Shown: positions 31,930 through 40,994, counted from the stretch's first letter. The stretch is DNA of 64,000 bases from an uncultured Lysobacteraceae bacterium (GCA_902825775.1 CADECF010000004.1:215477-279476), one strand, 5' to 3'. The notes: generated from the letters alone by a model not told the origin. Made by a program: numbers and translations.

Positions 31930-33252
31930 ATGCGAGCCGCTGCCATGAGCAAACCTCTGCTGCTAACCCTGGCCTGCGCGGCGCTGCTGGCGTCCGCTTG
32001 CGACGGCATGCGTCCCGTATCGGCCGAAATCCGCGCCGAAGAAACCGAAACGCCGAATGAACCGACTTTCGTTGCGGTGATCGCGAAACGCGAATCCGGA
32101 GAAACGGACGCGCCCGTCTCGCCCGCGCCTGCAACAACGTCCGCTGCCGCGAGCGCGAGCGCCGCACCGAAGAGCACCGGCGGCCCGATGCAACCTACCC
32201 GCCTGCCCGACCCGCCTTTCGTCAGCACCGAAGTCGCGCGTTTCGACGAGCCCTGGGCGATGGCCTTCCTGCCCGACGGCCGCCTGCTGGTGACGCAGAA
32301 AGGCGGCCAGCTCAAATTGTTGAATGTCACCAATCAGCAGATCGGCCAGATCTCGGGCGTGCCCGCGGTCGCCTACGGCGGTCAGGGCGGTTTGGGCGAT
32401 GTGGTGTTGCATCCGCAATACGCCGGCAATCATTGGATCTACCTGAGTTACGTCGAACAGGGCGCCGGCGACACGCGCGGCGCCGCGGTCGCGCGCGCGC
32501 AATTGACGTTGAACGGCAGCGGCGGCGGCAGTCTGTCCAATGTGCAAGTGATCTGGCGGCAGGCGCCGAAAGTCACCGGTTTCGGCCATTACGGCCATCG
32601 TCTGGCCTTCGACAAGAACGGCAAGCTGTGGATCAGCTCCAGCGATCGGCAGAAATTCGACCCGGCCCAGGACATGGCCTCCAACCTCGGCAAGATGATC
32701 CGCCTCAACGACGACGGCACCGTGCCCGCCGACAATCCGTTCGTAGCGCAAGGCGGCGTGACCGCGCAGATCTGGTCGCTGGGCCATCGCAATATCCTGG
32801 GCATCGCCTTCGATGCGCAGGGACGCCTTTGGGCGCATGAGATGGGGCCGTTGGGCGGCGATGAATTGAATCTGATCGAACGGGCCTCGAATTACGGCTG
32901 GCCGATCGTTTCCAACGGCAGCCACTACGACGGCACCGACATCCCCGACCACAGCACGCGTCCGGAATTCAACGCGCCGGAAGAATGGTGGACGCCGGTG
33001 ATCGCGCCGGCGGGTTTCATCATCTATTCGGGCTCGCGTTTCCCCTACTTCCGCGGCGATGGCTTCATCGGCGGGCTGGCGTCGCAGGCGCTGATCCGCA
33101 TCCAGTTCGATGGCGCGCAAGCGCGCGAAGCCGCGCGCTATCCCATGGGCCAGCGCATCCGCGAAGTGGAGCAAGGACCGGATGGCGCGATCTGGCTATT
33201 GGAGGACGGCGCCAACGTGCGCCTGCTCAAACTCACGCCGGTGCCGTTCTGA
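31930..33252 (+). CDS. PQQ-dependent sugar dehydrogenase lipoprotein, copy 1
   Basis: A 440-residue lipoprotein (lipobox LLASAC at about 20-25) with a soluble six-bladed propeller of the PQQ aldose dehydrogenase (YliI/Asd, sGDH-like) family. Typical segments are EPWAMAFLPDGRLLVT, GGLGDVVLHPQY, GHYGHRLAFDKNGKLWISS, IWSLGHRNILGIAFD, and HEMGPLGGDELN. A spacer of about 70 residues rich in Ala and Thr precedes the propeller. An ATG at 31945 is a second possible start. It is followed by a close paralogue. It probably oxidises sugars in the periplasm with PQQ, which the cell must make or take up. Confidence 0.88.
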   Translation: MRAAAMSKPLLLTLACAALLASACDGMRPVSAEIRAEETETPNEPTFVAVIAKRESGETDAPVSPAPATTSAAASASAAPKSTGGPMQPTRLPDPPFVSTEVARFDEPWAMAFLPDGRLLVTQKGGQLKLLNVTNQQIGQISGVPAVAYGGQGGLGDVVLHPQYAGNHWIYLSYVEQGAGDTRGAAVARAQLTLNGSGGGSLSNVQVIWRQAPKVTGFGHYGHRLAFDKNGKLWISSSDRQKFDPAQDMASNLGKMIRLNDDGTVPADNPFVAQGGVTAQIWSLGHRNILGIAFDAQGRLWAHEMGPLGGDELNLIERASNYGWPIVSNGSHYDGTDIPDHSTRPEFNAPEEWWTPVIAPAGFIIYSGSRFPYFRGDGFIGGLASQALIRIQFDGAQAREAARYPMGQRIREVEQGPDGAIWLLEDGANVRLLKLTPVPF

Positions 33253-33368
33253 TCGTTCTACGATGGCGCCATCCGCGCAGCGTAACGATGCCGGGTGATC
33301 GTATGGCACCTGCCCTATCCCGGCCGATCGTGTATGAAATCCTTGTTTTCTTCGCACCGGAGCCGAGC

Positions 33369-34541
33369 ATGAAGCACTCCCTATTGACCGCCGCCTGCAG
33401 CGCCGCATTGCTGCTTGCCGGCTGCAATGGCGCCAGCAACGCCGCGCAGAGCGGCGAAGAGACCGCAGCGCAGGCGCAACCGGCCAGCGGCGAGCCTTTC
33501 GTGGCGACCGAAGTCGCCGCTTTCGACGAACCCTGGGCCATGACTTTCCTGCCCGACGGCCGCCTGCTGGTGACCGAGAAGGAAGGCAAGCTGAAACTGT
33601 TGGATGTCGCCAGCAAGCGCGTCGGCGAAATCGGCGGCGTGCCGGAAGTCGACTACGGCGGACAAGGCGGCTTGGGCGATGTCGTGCTGCATCCGAAATT
33701 CGCCAGCAACGGCCTGATCTATCTGAGCTACGCCGAGAAGGGCGACGGCGATACGCGCGGCGGTGCGGTCGCGCGCGCCAAGCTGACGCTCGACAACAAA
33801 GGCGGCGGCGCGCTGTCCGGCGTGAAAGTGATCTGGCGGCAGGTGCCCAAGGTCTCGGGCCGCGGTCATTACGGCCACCGCATCGCTTTCGACAAGGACG
33901 GCAAGTTATGGATCAGCTCGAGCGAGCGGCAGAAATTCGATCCGGCGCAGGATATGAAATCCAATCTCGGCAAGATCGTGCGCCTCAACGACGACGGCAG
34001 CGTGCCGGCCGACAATCCGTTCGCCGACCAGGGCGGCGTGACCGCGCAGATCTGGTCGCTGGGCCATCGCAATGCGCTGGGCCTGGCTTTCGATGCGCAG
34101 GGGCGTTTATGGGAACACGAGATGGGACCCAAGGGCGGCGACGAATTGAACCTGATCGAACGCGGCGCCAACTACGGTTATCCGATCGTCTCCAACGGCG
34201 ACCATTACGACGGCCGCGACATCCCCGATCACGACACGCGTCCGGAATTCAATGCGCCTGAAGTGTTCTGGAACCCGGTGATCTCGCCGGCCGGCTTGAT
34301 CGTCTATTCCGGCGATCTGTTCCCGGACTGGAAAGGCGACGGTTTCATCGGCGGCCTGTCGTCGCAGGCGCTGATCCGCATCGAATTCGATGGCGTCAAA
34401 GCGCGCGAAGCGGCGCGCTACGACATGGGCCATCGCATCCGCGAAGTGGAACAAGGCCCGGACGGCGCGATCTGGCTGCTGGAAGACGAAGGCGGCGCGC
34501 GCCTGCTGAAACTGACGCCGCCGGCGCCCGCGAAAACCTGA
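33369..34541 (+). CDS. PQQ-dependent sugar dehydrogenase lipoprotein, copy 2
   Basis: A 390-residue lipoprotein with lipobox LLAGC (about 15-19) and the same propeller as the preceding gene: EPWAMTFLPDGRLLVTEKEG, GHYGHRIAFDKDGKLWISS, IWSLGHRNALGLAFD and HEMGPKGGDELN. The spacer after the lipobox is shorter (about 25 residues). The frame is open upstream to 32985 in the end of copy 1, but the ATG at 33369 starts the signal. The two genes clearly arose by tandem duplication; 116 bases separate them. Confidence 0.88.
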   Translation: MKHSLLTAACSAALLLAGCNGASNAAQSGEETAAQAQPASGEPFVATEVAAFDEPWAMTFLPDGRLLVTEKEGKLKLLDVASKRVGEIGGVPEVDYGGQGGLGDVVLHPKFASNGLIYLSYAEKGDGDTRGGAVARAKLTLDNKGGGALSGVKVIWRQVPKVSGRGHYGHRIAFDKDGKLWISSSERQKFDPAQDMKSNLGKIVRLNDDGSVPADNPFADQGGVTAQIWSLGHRNALGLAFDAQGRLWEHEMGPKGGDELNLIERGANYGYPIVSNGDHYDGRDIPDHDTRPEFNAPEVFWNPVISPAGLIVYSGDLFPDWKGDGFIGGLSSQALIRIEFDGVKAREAARYDMGHRIREVEQGPDGAIWLLEDEGGARLLKLTPPAPAKT

Positions 34542-34563
34542 TCGCCTATCTTCGTCCTTAAAA

Positions 34564-34870
34564 GCCGCCATCCCGGCGCATGCCGGGAACCAGACCCGTG
34601 TCCTCGCGAATTGCGCAGCGACTCGCTAAATGGGAAAACTTCCGGAGTAGCCCGGGTAAGCAAAGCGCACCCGGGGTGCGACCTGCCCGCCGCCGCGGAC
34701 CCGGGTGCCGCCTTCGGCCTTACCCGGGCTACGGTGTTAAAGCCGTCGTTCAATCGAACGCCGGGACATTTGCTTTTGCTCTTAGGCCGTCATCCCCGCG
34801 AAGGCGGGGATCCAGTGACTTTACCCTTCGCCCGTCATCGCGGCACCCGGCGTTCGCCGGGATGACGGCT
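34564..34870. repeat. Gene-free repeat cluster, four palindromic types
   Basis: The 354-base gap between the sugar dehydrogenase and the transglycosylase genes holds only repeats. At 34564 there is a decayed CCCGGCGCATGCCGGG unit. Bases 34647-34732 are an inverted pair with GTAGCCCGGGTAAG. Bases 34787-34823 carry CCCCGCGAAGGCGGGG, and 34832-34870 carry a related GGCGTTCGCC unit. No open frame of quality was found. Confidence 0.8.
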
Positions 34871-34895
34871 AGAAAAAAAGCAGCATCTGGCGCGC

Positions 34896-35681
34896 TTACT
34901 TAGCCGGCGTTTCCTTCCGCCCCATCGCGACCAGATACCGGTCGTACAGCACCTGCACCTTGACGACGTAAGCCTGGGTTTCCGCATACGGCGGTACGCC
35001 GCCGTAACGCGCTACCGCGCCGATGCCGGCGTTATAGGCCGCGGCGACCAGGACCAAGTCGTCCTTGTAACGCCGCTTCAGCGATTTCAGATGGCGCGCG
35101 CCGGCGCTGATCGACTCGGCCGACGAAAATGGATCCTTGACGCCGTATTCCTTGCTCACCTCAGGCATCAGCTGCATCACGCCCTGCGCGCCTTTCGCCG
35201 AAACCGCCTTCTGGTCGAAGCCGCTTTCGGCGTGGGCGAAAGCGCGCAGCCAGGCGTCGTCGACGCCGGTCGCCTTGGCCGCGGCCTTGAACTCTTTGGC
35301 GAAGATCTTCAGTTGCGGCTTGCCGATCCTGCCCAATCCTTCGTGCGCCGGCGAACCGGGCGGCGTTTGCACGGTGAATTTCAGGTAGATCTTGGAACCG
35401 GGCAGATTGCGCGTGCTGTAGACGGTCTTTCCGTCCTGTTCGCGTTCGTACAAAGTGCCGCTGATCACGCCCATCTCGCCCCATAGGTTGGGCAGCTTGG
35501 CCGCATCGTCGTCGATCTTCTTGGCCACGCATTTCGAGCCCGGCTCCGGCGCGGTCGCCAAGCTCACCGTGCCGTTGCGCACGCAGCGGTAAACGGTGCG
35601 CGCCTGCGCATCGAACGCGCCGGCCAGCCATAAAGCGCAGGCCAAGCAAACGGTAACGATGGCGGAGTGGGCGGACCTCAT
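34896..35681 (-). CDS. Lytic transglycosylase, SLT family
   Basis: A 261-residue exported murein-cleaving enzyme. A signal peptide covers about 1-27 (FDAQA/RTVYR). A small module with two Cys (YRCVRNGTVS, SKCVAKK) precedes the SLT domain at about 135-250, where the catalytic Glu is in FAHAESGFDQKAVS, followed by GAQGVMQLMPEVS and AAAYNAGIGAVARY. It is similar to soluble Slt70-type and EmtA-like proteins. The start at 35681 matches the signal peptide; the frame opens earlier inside repeat DNA. Confidence 0.88.
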   Translation of the reverse strand: MRSAHSAIVTVCLACALWLAGAFDAQARTVYRCVRNGTVSLATAPEPGSKCVAKKIDDDAAKLPNLWGEMGVISGTLYEREQDGKTVYSTRNLPGSKIYLKFTVQTPPGSPAHEGLGRIGKPQLKIFAKEFKAAAKATGVDDAWLRAFAHAESGFDQKAVSAKGAQGVMQLMPEVSKEYGVKDPFSSAESISAGARHLKSLKRRYKDDLVLVAAAYNAGIGAVARYGGVPPYAETQAYVVKVQVLYDRYLVAMGRKETPAK

Positions 35682-35768
35682 CGGCGGATTGTAATCCGCC
35701 CGCGTTCGCCTGCCCGTCACGGCGGAAAGCGGCGATAGATGGCGCGGGGGCCAGATTCGCTGCTTTGG

Positions 35769-35869
35769 TAGGTGCGAATTTATTCGCACGCTCTTCGCGT
35801 CCCGAAAAAGCGTGCGAATAAATTCGCGCCTACCAAGATCAAGAGCAGTCGAGCAAGCTCGACTCTACA
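35769..35869. repeat. Two adjacent palindromic repeats
   Basis: Bases 35769-35834 are an inverted pair with TGCGAATTTATTCGCA, the family also found in czcB (14467-14535). Bases 35844-35869 carry a GTCGAGCAAGCTCGAC variant of the GGAGCAAGCTCC unit. They fill the gap between the transglycosylase and membrane protein genes. Confidence 0.8.
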
Positions 35870-35882
35870 AGGGGCAGCAGAG

Positions 35883-36401
35883 TTAAGGCGCGGCGGACGC
35901 CGCCTTACCGAGCTCGCGCATCCGCAGCAGCAATCCGACGTTGTTGACGACGAAATAACCGACCAACGCCGCGGCGAAAGCCAACGTCAACGGACTGGCT
36001 TGCTGCGAGGCCTGCACCGCGCCGCCTGAGAACGCGCCTTGGCTCCAGCGCCATGCCAGGCGGCCGATCAGCAACAGCGACAAGGCGCCGCCGATCCATG
36101 GATTGGGCGTGTAGAAACGTTTGCCGTCCACGATCTCGGCATGGGTGTGACGCAGCGCCAACCCACCGAGCACGGCACCGCTTGCGGCACCCGCTGCGAT
36201 GCCCCAACCGGTATGCGGCATGAACACCGCCGCGAAGCCCAGACCGATCAGAGCGAGCGTGAGGATAACCAGGCGAAACAGCGTGCGCTTCGGCTGCCAT
36301 GGCTGGCGGCCGAAACTGCGGCGGATCCGCCGGTAGTAGATCCAGCCTATGCCCGCAGTAGCCAAATACGGGGCCAGGGCGGGCAATGCGTGGACGGCCA
36401 T
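35883..36401 (-). CDS. Polytopic membrane protein, unknown function
   Basis: A 172-residue protein with four or five hydrophobic segments (for example LVILTLALIGLGFAAVFM and LTLAFAAALVGYFVVNNVGLL). The middle carries RHTHAEIVDGKRFYTPNPWI before a further helix, a pattern also seen in CcdC-like membrane proteins. That resemblance is weak. No partner genes suggest a function. Confidence 0.6.
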   Translation of the reverse strand: MAVHALPALAPYLATAGIGWIYYRRIRRSFGRQPWQPKRTLFRLVILTLALIGLGFAAVFMPHTGWGIAAGAASGAVLGGLALRHTHAEIVDGKRFYTPNPWIGGALSLLLIGRLAWRWSQGAFSGGAVQASQQASPLTLAFAAALVGYFVVNNVGLLLRMRELGKAASAAP

Positions 36402-36492
36402 ATCGCGAACTCCGGGACGGACGCCGCGACTCTATCGCGGCGTCGCGCCTGGAACAGGTGTCAGTCGTCACCCATTTTCGCTGCGCGCGGGC

Positions 36493-37002
36493 TTACTGCG
36501 CCGGCGCGGATGCCGGCAAAGGCGCGCCCTCGGCAGGCACCATCGAAATGGTCACGGGCTCGCCGGGGTTGTGGCTGCGGATGTCGAAGGCGCCCGCGTC
36601 GAGCTTGAGGATGTCGGTGGGATACGAGACGCCTTCCTCGATCATCGTCAGCGCGCCGTTCTCGTAGGTCCACTTGCCGTAGCCGGGCGTACCGCCTTCG
36701 GCTTCGATCACCAGCGTGCCGTCGGTGAGAAAACTGTAGCGCGTACCTGGCGCGACCGCGGACGAACTCTTGACCTGCCAGACCTTGCCGACGAAGGCAG
36801 GCACGGCGCTCTCCGGCGCGCTCGGCGCTGCAGGTGTGGTGGGCGCTTCGGGCGCTGGCGTCGCCGCAGCAGGCTCGGACGCAGCCGCCGGTTGCGCAGG
36901 TTCGGCCGGAGCCGGCTTGTCGCAAGCGGCGAGCAGCGACGCCGTCGCCAACGCCAACGCCAACGCCAGTACGGAAACGGAAAGGATGGATTTGTTCATC
37001 AC
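36493..37002 (-). CDS. Lipoprotein with Ala/Pro spacer, copy-like pair member 1
   Basis: A 169-residue lipoprotein. The signal ends with lipobox LLAAC at about 23-27, followed by about 45 residues of Pro/Ala/Glu spacer, then a folded C-terminal half (FVGKVWQVKSSS, YSFLTDGTLVIEAEGGTPGYG). This half is rich in beta strands and resembles small periplasmic lipocalin-like modules, but I cannot name it. The neighbour at 37031 has the same layout with a different domain. Confidence 0.65.
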   Translation of the reverse strand: MMNKSILSVSVLALALALATASLLAACDKPAPAEPAQPAAASEPAAATPAPEAPTTPAAPSAPESAVPAFVGKVWQVKSSSAVAPGTRYSFLTDGTLVIEAEGGTPGYGKWTYENGALTMIEEGVSYPTDILKLDAGAFDIRSHNPGEPVTISMVPAEGAPLPASAPAQ

Positions 37003-37030
37003 GGCTCCTCGTGTCGGACGCGGACGGGCA

Positions 37031-37618
37031 TCATGGCCCAGGTTGGATCGCGACCACCTTCACATCGAAGGACTTGCAGGCGTTGTCCTTGCAGATGCCG
37101 TTCACCCACGCTTCGCCGTTGCCGAACATCACGCCTTTGTAGTTGACGAACAGGTCCGCGTACTTCTGCTTGACGATCGCACCGGCGATCGCCGGCGTCA
37201 CGATCTCGTCGTAGCGGGCCACGAATCCCGCCGCATCCTTGATCACTACGGTTTTGCCGCCGACGGTCGCCCGGAACGGATACTGCACCAGTGCCGCGAC
37301 CGCTGCGGCGTCTTTGCCGGCAACCGCTTTCTGGAACTGCTCGATTACGGCACGGTAGCGCGTGTGATCGCCGAGCGCGCTGTCGATGCTGGCATCGACC
37401 GCTTCATCGCCTGCGGCATCGGCGGCCGGCGCGGGCGCCGCCGGCGGTGTCGCCGGTTCGGCGGGTGCCGTTGCCGGTACAGACGTTTCGGCAGCAGGCG
37501 CCGCCGGTGCAGCAGACGCAGGTGTCCCGTCGGCAGCGGATTCGGTCGGCGCAGACGCCGGTTTGTTGCAGGCGGACAACAGCAAGACGGCCATGGCCGC
37601 CGACAACGTCTTGTTCAT
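37031..37618 (-). CDS. Lipoprotein with Ala/Pro spacer, pair member 2
   Basis: A 195-residue lipoprotein with lipobox LLLSAC (about 12-17) and a spacer of about 55 residues rich in Ala, Pro and Thr. The C-terminal domain (about 80-195) has YRAVIEQFQKAVAGKDAAAV and YPFRATVGGKTVVI, and a Cys pair in NGICKDNACKSF near the end that may form a disulfide. It resembles NTF2-like periplasmic modules in length. It is 28 bases from the preceding lipoprotein gene, so they may be one transcript. Confidence 0.65.
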   Translation of the reverse strand: MNKTLSAAMAVLLLSACNKPASAPTESAADGTPASAAPAAPAAETSVPATAPAEPATPPAAPAPAADAAGDEAVDASIDSALGDHTRYRAVIEQFQKAVAGKDAAAVAALVQYPFRATVGGKTVVIKDAAGFVARYDEIVTPAIAGAIVKQKYADLFVNYKGVMFGNGEAWVNGICKDNACKSFDVKVVAIQPGP

Positions 37619-37699
37619 CGCATCACCTCGTGGGAGTGGGAACGCAACGGAACTCTGGCTCGGTCGAATCGATCGCGCGGCTCAGGCTCACTGCCGGTC

Positions 37700-38125
37700 T
37701 CAGCCGGAAATCTCCGCGCCGTCCGCCACGATGTGGTATTCCACATCGGCCACCGGCAGACCGTTCTTGCTTTCTTCCTGCATGTGCTTCACCGCCTCGG
37801 GCGACAGCTCCGTGCGCGACAGCACGCCATAGACCTCGGCCTTGCCGGAAGCGTCCTTGGGCACGACGAATTTGTGGTCGCGCATCATCACGCGCGCGCT
37901 CTGGCCGTCGTCTTCCAACACCATCCAGCAGCCTTCCTTCTGGCAAACCTCGGCGATGCGTCCGCTGTAGCGCTGCGGCTTGCCGGCGTAGCGCTCGTGC
38001 GCGGCCACGGCTTGCGAGATCGGCACGGCCTTGCCTTCCGGCATGGCTTGGCCGTAATGATTGGCGTCGCCCGCATGGGCGATGGCGGCGGCCGCGAACA
38101 GGGCGGCGGCGAAGATCGTACGCAT
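37700..38125 (-). CDS. DUF4920 periplasmic protein
   Basis: A 141-residue exported protein with signal peptide to about residue 18 (AIAHA/GDANH). It carries the DUF4920 hallmark IAEVCQKEGCWMVLEDDGQS at about 57-76, with two Cys in CQKEGC, then VMMRDHKFVVPKD and GVLSRTELSPEAVKH. The family is linked by others to small OB-like periplasmic proteins but has no settled function. The Cys pair and nearby Trp/Met could bind copper or heme; that is a guess. Confidence 0.78.
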   Translation of the reverse strand: MRTIFAAALFAAAAIAHAGDANHYGQAMPEGKAVPISQAVAAHERYAGKPQRYSGRIAEVCQKEGCWMVLEDDGQSARVMMRDHKFVVPKDASGKAEVYGVLSRTELSPEAVKHMQEESKNGLPVADVEYHIVADGAEISG

Positions 38126-38276
38126 GCTCTTTTTCCTCTGCCTGACAGGACCGGACGCATCATAACGCGATGCGGCGCTGATGAATTATTCAGGCCGACG
38201 TCGGACCTCGCGCAGGCAATTCCCTATTGCGCCATGCAATCCGGGGTCGTCGGCATCAACGACCGGATCCGACGCC

Positions 38277-38861
38277 CTACTGCGGCCTGACCCGGTACAC
38301 CACGCTGATCCTAGGACCGACGGCCTGGTTCGTTTTCGGGATGCCGTGTTCGTAATGCAGTTGCGACGCATGGCTCATCGACAACAGGCTGCCCGGCTCC
38401 AATTCTATCCGCACGGTCTTCCTCGGCGCCGCTTTGCCGCGGATATCCATCCTTCTGGGCGAACCCAGCGAGACAATGGCGATGGGATGGCCGCGCGCCA
38501 GCGAGTGCAGTTTGTCGTTGTGCATCGCCACGCTATCTTCGCCGTCGCGATAGAAGTTGAGGCCCACCGAGTTGAACGGCGCATCGATCGTCAGCGCCAC
38601 TTGTGCGGCGATGCATTGCAAGGCTTGCAGCGCCTCGGGCAGAGCATCCATACGATAGGCCGCCAGCAATCGCGGCACATCGACGATCCGGTCGTACATC
38701 GGGCGGCGTTCGGCCTTCCACGGCACCTGCGACCGTAATTGCGAAAACCAGAGCGCGGCCCGGCCTGGATCGATCAGCCGCGGCCAATAGCGGATGCCGC
38801 CGTCGCCGTCTTCGACCAGCTGCAGGGGTTCGTCCGGAAATAAAGAGGGATTCATCGGCAT
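38277..38861 (-). CDS. AlkB-like 2-oxoglutarate/Fe(II) dioxygenase
   Basis: A 194-residue enzyme that likely repairs alkylated bases in DNA or RNA. The iron triad is visible as H114-N-D116 in AMHNDKLH and H172 in HYEHGIPK. The 2-oxoglutarate Arg pair is in PRISVVYRV (R184, R190). Substrate-lid segments such as GLNFYRDGEDSVAMHNDK match ABH2-like AlkB proteins. The frame opens at 39080; ATG 38861 (MPMNPSLFPDEP) or 38855 gives the usual start. It stands alone, so adaptive-response regulation is not evident. Confidence 0.86.
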   Translation of the reverse strand: MPMNPSLFPDEPLQLVEDGDGGIRYWPRLIDPGRAALWFSQLRSQVPWKAERRPMYDRIVDVPRLLAAYRMDALPEALQALQCIAAQVALTIDAPFNSVGLNFYRDGEDSVAMHNDKLHSLARGHPIAIVSLGSPRRMDIRGKAAPRKTVRIELEPGSLLSMSHASQLHYEHGIPKTNQAVGPRISVVYRVRPQ

Positions 38862-39124
38862 GACGATGCGGCCGCTGCGTCTCGATGCGTGCGACCGCCA
38901 TGGAGATATCGCCCGTAGCGGACGCGCAACGCTTCCCCTTACCGCAACCAGTGTCCCGTGCACGGGATATTCCGTCCCTTCATCCGCCTCTTTGGCTGTG
39001 CGTTTGCGCACCCACTTCTTCTCTTGCAGCGATGGCTGTCCAGGCGCAGTGCCGGGGCCCATCGCATGGATCGGCGCCACCCCTCCCCCTGTCGGCGCTG
39101 TCCTTCGCAGGAGCCATACGCATC

Positions 39125-39661
39125 ATGAATAAGAGCAAGATACTGTCCCGCACCCTGTTGGCCGTTGTGCTCGGCGCCGGCGCTTTCGGCGCGCAGGCGG
39201 CCGAAGACCCTGGGTTCTACGTCGGCGCCGGCGCTGGCCAATCGTTCGTCGACGAATCCAACTACGACGACGAAGACACTGCGTTCTCGGTATTCGGCGG
39301 CTCCCAGTTCAACCGCTATTTCGGTCTCGAAGCCGGGTACGCCGATTTCGGCAAACTCGAACCCGAAGGCGCCGGTCGCGCATTGGAAGCGAACGCCGCG
39401 TATCTGACCGCGGTAGGCACCGTGCCGTTCACCGACAAGTTCTCGGGCTACGCCAAGGCCGGTTTTCACCGCTGGGATCTGGATAACGCCATCCCCAGCC
39501 TGACCAGCACCGGCGACGATAGCGGCAGCGATCCGACCTACGGTCTGGGCCTGCAGTACCGGTTCAACGACAAGGTCGCCTTGCGTACCGAGTACAGCCG
39601 TTTCGAAGTCGAAGACATCGACCTGGATCTGGCGCAGTTGCAGGTTCGCTTCGATTTCTGA
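39125..39661 (+). CDS. Outer membrane beta-barrel protein
   Basis: A 178-residue protein. The signal peptide is about 1-25 (GAQA/AEDPG). The mature domain is an eight-stranded barrel of the OmpA/Ail-like type with FYVGAGAGQSFVDESNYDDE, YFGLEAGYADFGKLEPEG and the terminal strand QLQVRFDF. An acidic loop at about 44-55 is notable. The frame opens upstream at 38885, but the ATG at 39125 starts the signal. It ends in front of a strong hairpin. Confidence 0.82.
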   Translation: MNKSKILSRTLLAVVLGAGAFGAQAAEDPGFYVGAGAGQSFVDESNYDDEDTAFSVFGGSQFNRYFGLEAGYADFGKLEPEGAGRALEANAAYLTAVGTVPFTDKFSGYAKAGFHRWDLDNAIPSLTSTGDDSGSDPTYGLGLQYRFNDKVALRTEYSRFEVEDIDLDLAQLQVRFDF

Positions 39662-39678
39662 TCTTCATCCATCGGTCG

Positions 39679-39713
39679 AAAAAAGGCCGCCGGCGCAAAC
39701 CGGCGGCCTTTCT
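39679..39713. terminator. Bidirectional terminator
   Basis: The stem AAGGCCGCCGG/CCGGCGGCCTT (39683-39693 and 39700-39710) with a six-base loop is preceded by an A-run and followed by TTTCT. It lies 18 bases after the barrel gene stop and 22 bases before the stop of the convergent gene, so it probably serves both. Pairing is perfect in the stem. Confidence 0.85.
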
Positions 39714-39733
39714 GCTTCGAAGCGATGCTTCGG

Positions 39734-40171
39734 TCAGTTCAACCAGCCCCGCGCCGCCGCCTTGCCGGAATAGCGCCAGAGCAATAGCGCGATCACAAGC
39801 ACGATAACGGGCATGATCAGCCCCATCGCGCCGTACACCGCCCAAGCCGGCGTCGCCACGTACGCGCCGACCATCTGCACCACCACGGCGATCAGCGAGA
39901 TCAAAAACATCGCCACCGCCCATTTCTTTTTCAGCAGCAGGCCGATGGCGCCGAGCGAGCCTGTAATCACCGCGATGCCGAAGGCGATGTTGAGCCAGCC
40001 CGGCGTGCCTTCGTAAACCTGGCGCTGCTCGGCCGGCATGGCCGCCAATTGTTCGGGCGACATGTTGACCTGCAGATAGAACATCGCCAGCCCCAGCAAA
40101 TTCCATACCAGTGCGGCGACGGCGATCACCCAAAAACTCGTCGGACGTGCGCTTGCGGCAGTTGCGTTCAT
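39734..40171 (-). CDS. Four-helix membrane protein of unknown function
   Basis: A 145-residue inner membrane protein with four hydrophobic segments (FWVIAVAALVWNLLGLAMFY, NIAFGIAVITGSLGAIGLLL, AVAMFLISLIAVVVQMVGAY, and IMPVIVLVIALLLWRY). A loop with SPEQLAAMPAEQRQVYEGTP lies after the first helix. Proteins like this are widespread in Xanthomonadales and Bacteroidetes without known role. It ends with a short Arg/Lys-rich tail. Confidence 0.7.
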   Translation of the reverse strand: MNATAASARPTSFWVIAVAALVWNLLGLAMFYLQVNMSPEQLAAMPAEQRQVYEGTPGWLNIAFGIAVITGSLGAIGLLLKKKWAVAMFLISLIAVVVQMVGAYVATPAWAVYGAMGLIMPVIVLVIALLLWRYSGKAAARGWLN

Positions 40172-40265
40172 GCTTACCTCCCCAGGTGGTTTCGGTCGGA
40201 ACGCGGCTAGCGTACGCCGATTCCGGCGACCGGCCTGACGCGCTGCAACAGCGGTTCGCTGGCGA

Positions 40266-40880
40266 TCACTCCCATTCGTCCTTGTAGACGAACTTCGGCA
40301 TATCCCAGTGATAGCGGATCGCCAGCATGCGCAGTACGAAACCGATCGACATCGCGCCCACCATCGCCGCCCCGTGCGGCACGCCCAGTTCCTGCGAGCC
40401 CAGGTACAGCAGGCCGGTGATCAACGAAATGCTGGCGTAAAGTTCCTTCTGGAACAGCAGCGGCACCTGTCCGCAGAGCACGTCGCGCAGCACGCCGCCG
40501 AAAGTGCCGGTGATCACGCCGATCACCACCACGATGAAGAACGGCACGCCCACCGACACCGCGATGTTGCACCCGATCACGGTGAACACCACCAGCCCCA
40601 ACGCATCGAGCGTCAGGAACACGTTACGCAGCCGTTTCATGAAGGGCGCCAGCAAGCCGGTCGCCAGCGCCGCGCAGATCGTCACGACCAGATAGCTCGG
40701 ATGTTCGATCCACGCCAACGGATGATGCCCGAGCAGCACGTCGCGCACCGTCCCGCCGCCCAGCGCGGTGATGCACGCGATCACGCACACGCCGAACCAG
40801 TCCATGCTGCGGCGGCCGGCCATCAATGCCGCGCTCATGGCTTCGGCGGTGATCGCCACCAGATAGGCCCAATGCAACAC
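40266..40880 (-). CDS. TRIC/YicG-family cation channel protein
   Basis: A 204-residue membrane protein with seven hydrophobic helices. It has two copies of the family signature, ALGGGTVRDVLLGHHPLAW and GTFGGVLRDVLCGQVPLL, which place it in the UPF0126/TRIC group of trimeric monovalent cation channels. Prokaryotic TRIC proteins conduct potassium and sodium. Length is standard. It is divergent from the nucleotidyltransferase gene. Confidence 0.87.
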   Translation of the reverse strand: MLHWAYLVAITAEAMSAALMAGRRSMDWFGVCVIACITALGGGTVRDVLLGHHPLAWIEHPSYLVVTICAALATGLLAPFMKRLRNVFLTLDALGLVVFTVIGCNIAVSVGVPFFIVVVIGVITGTFGGVLRDVLCGQVPLLFQKELYASISLITGLLYLGSQELGVPHGAAMVGAMSIGFVLRMLAIRYHWDMPKFVYKDEWE

Positions 40881-40994
40881 GACGACCTCCTTTGCGGCCG
40901 TTATCGGCCGTGCGATCCGCCAGTAACGATCCTATCCCTTGTTGCCCGACAAAGTCCGTCCGGCTAATCTGCACTGCCGGCCCGGAGAGACGCG

